A DNA stretch of 64,000 bases, taken from positions 558,001-622,000 of the forward strand of contig JAOWBW010000043.1 in the NCBI GenBank assembly GCA_026119855.1, written 5' to 3'. The notes under the pieces are model-generated. The model did no database searches. It saw nothing but the letters and a program-made list of their open reading frames with translations, and was not told where the DNA came from. Shown here in pieces: positions 56,109 to 64,000 of this stretch. Both the position numbers and the translations under genes were made by a program. The stretch is from Campanula takesimana (lineage: Eukaryota; Streptophyta; Magnoliopsida; Asterales; Campanulaceae). Numbering within the stretch: the stretch's first letter is position 1; every line of letters begins with the position of its first letter.

Positions 56109-56363
56109 TATAGGTAGGTGCTCAAATGAGGACCTAAATATCGTGAGAACCGTGAGAACTTAATGTATCAAATGATGTATCCAAGTGCACATTGGATACA
56201 TTAGTTTTTACCTAATGTATCCAAGTAATGTATCAAATGATGTATCCAAGTCAAGTAATGTATACAATGATGTATCCAAGTGAACCATTAGATACATTAG
56301 TTTTTTACCTAATGTATCCAAGTTCTCACGATATTTAGGTTCTCACAGGAACACGACTCTATA
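56109..56363. mobile_element. MITE-like repeat, TAGGTAGGTGCTCAAATGAG family, copy 2
   Basis: The ends are the same as in copy 1 (TAGGTAGGTGCTCAAATGAG at left; ACACGACTCTATA at right). The inside holds repeated AATGTATCCAAGT. Confidence 0.6.
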
Positions 56364-56574
56364 TATATACTTTTTCGTGTATAAACTTTTGGTTTTAATA
56401 GTTATGTTTTATTTATGCATTTTTAAGTTTAAATTATAAACATATTTTTTAAAAAAAAAAATCAAAAATCAAAATATATGAAAATTATTTTAGGACGGTG
56501 AGTACTTGTAATTCATTATTTTTTTTCCCTTTCTTCCTCTTTTGCTGTTGAGTTGTGACCGGTGAACCGTGTCA

Positions 56575-56812
56575 ATAGGATGGTTCTAAAAGCGCTAGGC
56601 CGTCGTTAGGCGCCGCAGCAGGGCCTAGCGCCTAGGCGGATCTAAACGGGACTTAGCGGAGCCGAGAATTTAGAAATAATTACAATATTTTAGGCGGGGT
56701 TAGGCGTTTCATGATCGCCTAGCTGCTAAGCTAGGCCTAGTCGGCCTATCATGAACGCCTGACTGCTACCTAGGCGGCCTAGACTGCGGTGTCCTTTAGA
56801 ACAATGGTCGAT
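56575..56812. repeat. Foldback repeat rich in CGCCTAGGCGG
   Basis: TTCTAAAAGCGCTAGGCCG at the left matches, inverted and imperfectly, GCGGTGTCCTTTAGAACA at the right. The interior holds many GGCGCC, CCTAGGCG and CTAGGC palindromes and can fold extensively. It is probably a non-autonomous DNA transposon. No ORF. Confidence 0.5.
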
Positions 56813-56854
56813 AGTTCTTGGAACCCAAAAGAGTCTTTCTTTATGCTTTACGAC

Positions 56855-57056
56855 TATAAATTAAAATTAAATCTAGTAAAATCACCGATTTTCTCACACT
56901 TTACCTCTCAATCGTTAAAGGATTCCCCATTTTCAATCTGTAATACATTCATAACATATGCTTAATCGACTCTGATCGGATTTTAGGATTCGGTTCTCTA
57001 AAATTGGGGAAATTATTATTGTTGTTGTTAGAGAGAATTTAGAGGTGAAAGAAACA
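56855..57056 (+). promoter_or_regulatory. Presumed core promoter and 5' leader of the AMMECR1-like gene
   Basis: A TATA box (TATAAA) is at 56855-56860, about 200 bp before the ATG at 57057. The region between is AT-rich with CT stretches. No splice site is obvious in the leader. Confidence 0.45.
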
Positions 57057-60000
57057 ATGGTGTCGGCAAACAGGGAGATGGTGGTCTACTGCTTCGATAC
57101 ACTGCTCGCTCACTTCAACAATGAACAAGTTCCTCCCCCTGCTTTTGATGAGGGCCAACAGTATGCTTTCTCACTCCTATAATTAAATGTTTTCATCTTT
57201 TCTTCTTATTTCTATTATTTAATTGCATGTTTCAATTTTAAATAAAAGCTTTGATTTTTAGGGATTTTGTTTAGCACTTTGTGTGTGTGAAATTGGATGT
57301 ATACTTAATAAAAAGAAAATGTTTCGGTTAAATCGCATTCCAAATTGGTCTATTGTTGAATGTGAAAGTTAAGTTTTATTGTGTTAATAGTATATTGGAG
57401 TGTTGTAAGTCAATATAAAAATAGCCAACAGATGTAGGATTAATTGAGGAAACTGACAATTTTAAAGGGGCAACGCTAGGCTTACAAAAGATGGCTACAA
57501 AATGAAAGATATAAAATGTGGTGGCAATATTTCATTGGCTACATCGATAGTGGACCCGGCATACTCTAATTAAAAACACCAATACAATTATGACACCTCA
57601 TTTTGTAAGCCACATTTTGTAGCTATCTTTTGTAACTTTATTATTTCCCAGTGGAGCTGGAGGGAGTTGGAAAAAAGGCAACTGGAGTTGTTCCTTTCAT
57701 TCAAGTTTCAAAGTGTATGTACTGATTGCATTGTGTTGTAAAGTTTCGAGATTGAACTGATTGTTCTGTTTCTATACCATTTTTTTTGTTGTAACGCTTC
57801 AATATTGTCAAGAAGCGTTAAGCTTCATATACCTAGTTGGGCAGCTTGAGCCTCTATTTAGCAAGTTAATCATGTAAGTTAGATTATTTTGTGTAGTGGT
57901 GGAAATATTTCTTTTCTTACAAGTATTTGTTAAAAGAGATTGTGGAAATTATAAATAGGAGGCAAATGTGTAGCGTCAGCTTATTATGTTTTAAGCTTTA
58001 TCAGCTATAGTTATTTTTTATGCAACTTCTCCATTTCACCCAAATTATATTCTGATTTCAGCCCACTGTTCGTCACTTGGAAGAAAGCTGTGAATGGAGA
58101 GGAGCCTCGTTTACGTGGATGCATCGGAACTTTGGAAGCTCGGGCCATAATCAATGGTTTCAAGGATTATGCATTAACAAGGTAGGTACTCTGAGGACTC
58201 AAAGTTCAGTATGAAGGTAATATGTGCAGTTGCAGCATTGGTTTTTCCGGTCTCTGTACTTAACTCTTGTAATCTACAACAATTATGGACCGGGATCATT
58301 AGGTCAACTATGCGTGTGTAAATTTATTTTATTCCTTAATTCTTCTCACTGATTTACTTCAGATAGATTCAACTTTGTAGAAACTCAAAAGCTGTGTGTT
58401 AATAACCAAAATCAAGTCTATAGTGTGGATGTAATTAATATTTTACTAGGGAAGGGTCATAAAATCTAAGAAACATCCAGAGTTATGTATTGGGAAATTG
58501 GCATGCTTTGTATTTTGACGTTGAGCAGTGTAGGAAAATTTTAGATTGTTCCTTTTCTGATAATAAAAAGAGATTCATGTTTTGCGTTTTTAACATCTAA
58601 TTTTCATTAGCTTGCTGGAATGTAATTTTTCTGTTAATGATTTCTTTTGGTGAAATCACTTTTTGTTGGATATATGTATCTTTTGATGACAAAATTTTTT
58701 CTTAGATAAAAATAAATGTTGAAGTACTTCAAGGCTAAGGAGAGCAAACATAGTATAACACCTTTTGCCAACTTATTATGATAAAGGACCTAAAGACCAC
58801 TCTACATCCTCAAGCATTCAATGTATAAGAAACTTGTAAATTTGTGTTTGGGTGAAAAATCTTCTTGTTCCTTCAACTTTTCCTTTTCTTATACTCCCTC
58901 CGTCCCAAGATGATCTTCCCACTTTTACGGCCGTTACTACGAATGTACTTTGAGCAATAATTTTAGGTTGATTTAACAATCCTATTGAAATCTAAAAACT
59001 TGTTATTGATGGTATTGTTGATGTGTACCAGTAACACGTTTTGGATTTTCATTATTATTATTAAATCAATTTAAAATTATTGCTCAAAGTTCATTCGTAG
59101 TAATGGACAAAAAAGTGGGAAGATCATTTTGGGACAGAGGGAGTATTATGCATCATGCTTGAGAATGAAGTGTTGAATCTACGTGTAAGTATGGAGAATG
59201 TGTCCCAGTACTTCAAGCTTGTAGTTGGTAGTGTTTGAACCACTATGCAAACGATAATTACTCTCTGCTAATGGTTTTCCTCTTAAGCAGATTTTGACAC
59301 ATTTTCTGTTCCCATTACATTTTCCAGTGCTCTAAGGGATCGTCGTTTTCCTCCAATACAGGCTAAAGAGCTGCCTTTCTTGGAATGTACTGTTTCCATT
59401 CTGACTAATTATGAAATTGATCTCAGCTACCTTGACTGGGAGGTTTGTTCCCTATATACAATTTTATTTTTCAAAATCGAGGAATGATGGTGCGTGCATT
59501 TTCCATACTTTCTGTGCGTAGAGCTAGATGTGTTTATTAATCCGAGATCCTTAATGGTTACATGGTTAATTGAATCATGTCTTTGTTGCAGAAATAAAAT
59601 GAAATTTAGTGTTAGGATTGATAAATGTGCATGTATAAATATATTTTTGATAAGTTGAAAAAAGTGTAGACAGTTCACAGTTACTGATATTCTATGGATT
59701 GAGTAATTTAATTTCCTTGGAACTTATATATCTACTCTAGCCCTGATTCCTCAAACAGTTGCCATAATTATTGGAAATGGATCATTATTAATGAATGCTA
59801 TACTCCCTCCGTCACAAAACAGCTTGCACCATTCTTAAGTTGCATGGGAATTAAGGAGAGAGTATATTGATTCTAAAGTATTGTGAGTGGAAAAGTGGTT
59901 GTGAGTATGATTATTTGACGATGGGACCCACAATTTAAGTGTGTGAGAATGACAAGTGGGGTAGGGTGAATAAAGAAACAATAAAAGTTGGACATTTTAG

Positions 60001-62987
60001 GAAGTGGGACTTACCAATGGGACCCCGAAAAGGAAATTAGTGCAAGTTTATTTGGGACGAAAGGAGTACAAAATAAAGAAATGGATTGGTTCAGCCATCT
60101 GAAAAAGAGTGAACCATAAATAAATATGGTCTCCTTGGTAGCATTCGCAGTCTTTTACATATTTTTTTCCGAGTTTATCTCTTCATCAACACTAAGACAA
60201 GATCCAGATTCGTCGGCCTCTTAAATGTATTTCGCCAAATTGGTGTGTGAATTAAGCTTTCAGACGAGACTCATGATCATTTATTCCTTCATTTTACTGT
60301 TGCTCTATATTTTTGGAATCAGTTATTTGGGGTGACAGGAGAAAATGGGTGTGTCATCATTTGTTGATTTTTCTGCATATTCACTTCCGAGGTTTTGGGA
60401 GAGGCAAGGATGTAGTTCAGTTATGGGAATGCGGTATTTCAGCTAGTTTTGGTACGTGTGGAGGGAAAGGAATAACAGATGTTTATAGAAATTAACATCT
60501 TCCAAACCATATATTATGAGAGCAAGTGGTTTCTATTGCTTCTCTTTGGGTGTCCGCTAGTGGTGCTTTTAGGAGTTTGTCTATTTCGGATTTGAAAGAC
60601 ATTGGGCTGCTGCGATTATTTAGCTCTTGTTTTGTTGCCTTCTCTTTCTTTTTTGTATTCTCGATGGACAGCAGACAGCTTGTCCTCCTTTGTATATAAT
60701 TCTCATTAATCTAATATACTCCGTACTTCTTTTCTTATCAGAAATAAATAAATTAATTAATAAACCTTGAGTACATGGACTGGCCACCCTTGAGCATACA
60801 CCATTAATACATCGAAAGTATAATTTTTTGATACAGACTGTAGGTGCTAGGCACCACAATATCCAAAAGGGAAGACACCAGGACATGAAAGTATATGGCC
60901 AATGTTAACTTTTCTTATATCCAATGATTTTTTCCTATAATTATTTTTTTAAATCCAATGAAAACTTTTATCTCTAAATCGTCATGTTCATTTCTGCACA
61001 TTTTGGCAAAAAGCATATTTTCATCACTAAACTTTAGGTCATTTTCAAATGTTCTCATTGAACTTTTTTCTTTTCAAATGTTCTCATTGAACTTTTGCAG
61101 TTTTTTCAATGTGCTCACTCCATCCATAATTTCGCTAAAAATTTGATGAAAGTTAGTTGTTTGTTAAAATTTGTTACACTTCATTAAATTTAAAGATATT
61201 AGGGAAAAAAAAAAAAACTTACAAAACCCGTCTTCACCCCCTTTCTCTCCGTCTCTCTCTTAAATCCCGTCGCCCCTACCTCTTCATCTCCATATCCCGG
61301 CTCTCCCTTCCTCAACCCCACTCCTCCCCCTCCCCTTCCATGTTCCTCTTCACCTGTGATTCCCCTTGAACCACATCTTATTTGTGATTGACGAATTTTT
61401 GCTTGCAAGAACCATGAACCATCGAAGCTTGGATGAGAATTTCAACAAAGAAATCGGAGATGGAGGCTTTAAATAGGACTGTGTTAGGCAGTGAATTGAG
61501 CTTGTAAAAGTCTTTCGCAGGTGAATCCATGAAGGTTGATTTAGGCCGCAGTCTAATTTTGAAGAAATTCTCAGGGGTTGGAAATCTGGGTTTGCGTCTT
61601 TTTTTTTTTTTTTTTTTTTGCAATTAAATGGGTTTGAGTTTAAATTTGTGATTTTTTGGTAGTGACCTTGTTATTATGATTTGTGCAGAAGTGTGTGTGG
61701 GTAGGTGAGCAGATTGTGTGGGTTGGGGGAGATTATTTGTGCGCATAAGTGTGTTTGTGGTTAGATGTGCAAAGTGTGTGGGTTGGCGGAGATGGTGGCG
61801 GTTGGCGAGATGGTGAAGATAGTGGAGGCTAGGGAAGTGCTTGTAATAATTTTTATTTATTTATTTATTTTTGAAAGAAAAGATAGTGCTGGTAATAATG
61901 GGTACTTCAATTTTAACAAAATGATACAAAACATAACGAAAACTAGTAATGTGAGGTCACTTGATTAACTGTCATTTATTTTTTAACGAAATTATGGATA
62001 GAGTGAACACATTGGAAAAACTGCAAAAGTTTAATGAGAACATTTGAAAAGAAAAAAGTTCAATGAGAACATTTGAAAATGACCTAAAGTTTAGTGATGA
62101 AAATATGCTTACTTTGATTAAGTTTTTGGCATGATGACCCCATAAATGAGCTCAGAGCCAAGGAAAGATTGTCAACTGTTCAGGTCAATATAGATGGTGA
62201 ATTTGATGAAGCTTGGCAAGAGAATATGTAGATTCAGCTGTGGTGAGGGTCGGGTATAAAATGAGGAAATGGAGAGAGAGAAGCTTCTATATGAATCAAT
62301 AATCATTTTTACCCGCTTTTGTCATAGAGTTATCCCTCTATACCGTACTTTCTATAGTTTCCTTCCCTCTTCGGATTAAAGGAGAAGGTAGGAATGGGAA
62401 TACTGTTGGCACATTCTGGTTAATTCTTTTCATCATCACCTTTAAGTCCCCCTCCCTCCCTCCCCCCCGGGGGGGGGGGGGGGGAGAATGGAAGAAGAGT
62501 CTCCATTGAGCCTCTGCTTGACAAGAAAGAGAGCTTTTAATAGTCATGTTACTGCTATTTGATTTGAGTAAGTTGGTAGTGTTTTACTGCTACTATCTAA
62601 TACTCCCTCTGTCTCGTAATGATCTTTTCATTTGTCATTTTTCACTGTCCAAAAAAGTTCTTCCTATTGCTACTACTTAGGCTTAAATGTGCATAAACAC
62701 AACATGGCTAGTCAAGCAAGTGTTCATATCCTTAAAAAGTTTGAATAGCAAATGTGAAGATCATTTTGGGACGGAGGGAGTATTACCTGATCCAGATGGG
62801 ATTTCGATTTCTTTTTCTTTGCCTTGTGACCGTTCCTAGCTTTTACTTCATAACGTGTGTTACCTGGCCAATGAAATTCATGGTTTCTTGCAGGTTGGAA
62901 AGCATGGTATGATAATTGAATTTACCGATCCCGGATCCAACACAAGGCGAAGTGCTACATATCTTCCTGAGGTGGCTGCTCATGAAG
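57057..62987 (+). CDS. AMMECR1: AMMECR1-like protein, exons 1-4 (gene continues beyond the window)
   Basis: This is a conserved eukaryotic protein of unknown biochemical function. Exons are 57057-57160, 58062-58181, 59328-59442 and 62894-62987. All junctions are GT-AG, and the phases join without a break. The product starts MVSANREMVVYCFDTLLAHF. Exon 2 gives PLFVTWKK and the family hallmark LRGCIGTLEA. Exon 3 gives SALRDRRFPPIQAKELPFLE. Exon 4 gives VGKHGMIIEFTDPGSNTRRS and ends in the codon for glycine after AAHE. These 144 codons match the N-terminal two thirds of the plant family (Arabidopsis At2g38710 type). The last exons lie beyond 64000. The introns, especially intron 3 (3.45 kb), are enlarged by transposable elements. 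It is the only host gene I can support. Confidence 0.95.
57161..58061 (+). other. AMMECR1-like intron 1
   Basis: It starts GTATGC and ends TTTCAG. It contains a short inverted-repeat element at 57481-57637. Nothing else is recognisable. Confidence 0.85.
57481..57637. mobile_element. Small MITE-like element in intron 1
   Basis: The left arm CTTACAAAAGATGGCTACAA and the right arm, reversed, GTTACAAAAGATAGCTACAA are inverted repeats of about 24 bp. The true ends may lie slightly outside (AAAGGGGCAACG at left). Confidence 0.5.
58894..59143. mobile_element. Stowaway MITE in intron 2
   Basis: The ends CTCCCTCCGTCCCAAGATGA and TCATTTTGGGACAGAGGGAG are inverted, flanked by TA. The two arms are complementary over most of their length (GTACTTTGAGCAATAATTTT against its mirror), so the RNA would form a long hairpin. 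Confidence 0.85.
59803..60066. mobile_element. Stowaway-type MITE in intron 3
   Basis: It starts CTCCCTCCGTCACAAAACAG and ends TTTGGGACGAAAGGAG, flanked by TA. It is a different subfamily from the intron 2 copy. Confidence 0.7.
60230..60760 (+). mobile_element. 3' remnant of a LINE (L1-type) in intron 3
   Basis: Broken frames resemble the C-terminal zinc-binding region of plant L1 reverse transcriptases (HDHLF, ALYFWNQLFG, GRGKDVVQLWECG). It ends in an A-rich AAATAAATAAATTAATTAATAAA-like tail. It has several stops and is not functional. Confidence 0.6.
61011..62110. mobile_element. 1.1-kb element with long terminal inverted repeats in intron 3
   Basis: The left arm from 61011 (AAGCATATTTTCATCAC) is repeated inverted at the right, ending at 62110. 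The arms stay similar for about 150 bp, including TTCTCATTGAACTTTT twice in each arm. Long arms suggest a Mutator-like element, but I see no clear 9-bp target duplication. The interior (61200-61960) has a CT-rich stretch, a T run at 61600-61619 and GGTTGGCGGAGATGG-like sequence. It has no transposase. Confidence 0.65.
62461..62485. other. Run of C followed by a run of G
   Basis: Seven or more C are followed directly by about 17 G, a palindromic homopolymer pair. It may be real low-complexity DNA or an assembly or consensus error. Confidence 0.8.
62603..62780. mobile_element. Short Stowaway MITE in intron 3
   Basis: It starts CTCCCTCTGTCTCGTAATGA and ends TCATTTTGGGACGGAGGGAG, flanked by TA. 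It is about 178 bp long. Confidence 0.75.
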
Positions 62988-64000
62988 GTGAGTTTTACTG
63001 CTCATGAATACCGTGTTAAAGTTTATTGGATATACTGCCTCCTTCCCAAAATGACCTTCGCACTTTTTTTTGTGGTTACTACGAATGAACTTTGAGCAAT
63101 AATCTTTGGTTGATTTAATTATCTAATGAAAAGCTAAAACTTGTTAGTGATAATATTGTTGATGGTCTATCATTTACAAGGTTTAGATATTCATTAGTAT
63201 AATTAAACCAACCTATAATTATTGCTCAAAGTTCATTCGTAGTAACGGCCAAAAAAGTGGGAAGATCATTTTGGGACGGAGGGAGTATAAGGTAGTTCAT
63301 GGCTTCACGATTATGAGTTACCATCAGAAGTAAGATGGAAGATTAAAAACCTCGAAGAAGTTCATGAAAGTCTTTTGTAGATAGGGTTCTTACCATTATG
63401 CTTATTTGTTAGCTGATACTCTAGTGTTCCAACTTACCTTATTTTTTATTGATATTTATTAGGATACTATCATTTTAGGGGCTAAAGTCCCAGTAAGCTT
63501 ACATTTTAGAATTTAGAGCCTCGGGTCTCAATTTCAGCAATGTAGATTCCAAGGTCACATTTTTGTATTAGGAAGTCTAATTGTAACATCTGTGACAGTT
63601 TGCTCCTTAAGTTAGCACATGACAATTACCAACGATTTTCTGGATTTAATTGATAAAATATGAACACTGGACTCTAGAATGTGACTCAAAAATCGATGGA
63701 GGTTATAAGTAAAGGCATTTCTTTCTGTTCTTAGGTTTATTTTGTCCTTAGATTAGCAAAATAAAGTTGTGATAAATTGATTATTCCCCCTTCTAGAGTA
63801 AGTGGCAATATAATTGCCAAATCAAAAGCGTAAACTATGATAATTCCCACTTATAAATTTCCGTGATGCTTGTACCCTTCAATTTTGCCCACATACCCGT
63901 GTCCACGGGATTTGAGTGTGGGTGTGGTGTGTGTGTATGGGTGTGACTATTTTACACTACATTTTGTGTAAAATCTATTTTTTTGGAAGATCTGACACTC
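62988..64000 (+). other. AMMECR1-like intron 4 (incomplete)
   Basis: It starts GTGAGT. Apart from one Stowaway MITE (63035-63285) and a GT-rich stretch at 63914-63950, I see nothing recognisable up to the window end. Confidence 0.8.
63035..63285. mobile_element. Stowaway MITE in intron 4
   Basis: This is the same subfamily as the intron 2 copy (CTTTGAGCAATAATCTTT and its mirror). It ends TTTTGGGACGGAGGGAG, with TA flanks. Confidence 0.85.

Noticed and set aside
60313..60495. Small host gene in intron 3 of the AMMECR1-like gene
   Set aside because: The peptide resembles a decayed LINE reverse-transcriptase tail and ends in an A-rich tail.
61157..61623. Small ORFs in the CT-rich part of the long-TIR element
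   Set aside because: Low-complexity frames on both strands, with no recognisable domain.

Overview
The window is plant nuclear DNA, most likely from a eudicot. The evidence is nested LTR retrotransposons with plant-type domains, Stowaway MITEs, GT-AG introns and one host gene of the AMMECR1 family. About 55 kb on the left is a nest of Ty1-copia and Ty3-gypsy elements; the last 9 kb is a genic region. I see no bacterial or organellar genes and no tRNA or rRNA genes.

Layout. (1) 1-4786: the 3' part of a copia element (here Copia-1, probably Sirevirus-type) with a broken third ORF that has its own TATA box and intron, then a truncated 3' LTR. (2) 4787-6464: Copia-C, minus strand, an internally deleted relative of Copia-D. 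(3) 6465-6564: a 100-N scaffold gap. (4) 6569-19610: Gypsy-1, plus strand, Tat/Ogre-type, with 0.98-kb LTRs, a gag-PR-Gpatch-RT-RNH-aRNH-IN region, an antisense plant-mobile-domain-like ORF and a 45-bp tandem array before the 3' LTR. (5) 19774 to about 29660: Copia-A, plus strand, with 5' LTR, gag, pol and a third ORF whose intron holds an array of TGCGCCT motifs. (6) About 29660-55066: Copia-B, minus strand, only the 5' LTR and part of gag, fused head-on to Copia-A. (7) 30660-54043: Gypsy-2, minus strand, inserted in the Copia-B LTR with target duplication ATATG. It carries a spliced plus-strand plant-mobile-domain gene, a small basic ORF and a 75-bp tandem array. (8) 45093-53453: Copia-D, plus strand, inserted in the Gypsy-2 5' LTR with target duplication GATTG. 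(9) 55067-64000: a MITE cluster and the first four exons of an AMMECR1-like gene, whose introns hold Stowaway MITEs, a LINE remnant and a 1.1-kb element with long terminal inverted repeats.

Insertion order that can be read directly: Copia-B, then Gypsy-2, then Copia-D. Most retroelement ORFs are broken by single-base indels or by C-to-T-type stops. Some of the indels, especially in Gypsy-1, may be sequencing errors.

The most unusual signal cuts across all the elements. Every LTR element carries clusters of its own short CpG-containing motif: TGCGCA in Copia-1, TGCGCCT in Copia-A, CGGTCAAG in Copia-B, GCGRCCGCAC in Copia-C and Copia-D, and GCGCGCCTCC in the gypsies. The clusters lie roughly 50-260 bp upstream of TATA boxes in the LTRs and ahead of the accessory genes. 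The three related copia families hold the cluster in the same LTR slot and the same intron slot, but with different motifs. This looks like fast-evolving self-recognition or regulatory sites, perhaps analogous to the motifs bound by VANC anti-silencing proteins in VANDAL elements. That function is inference.
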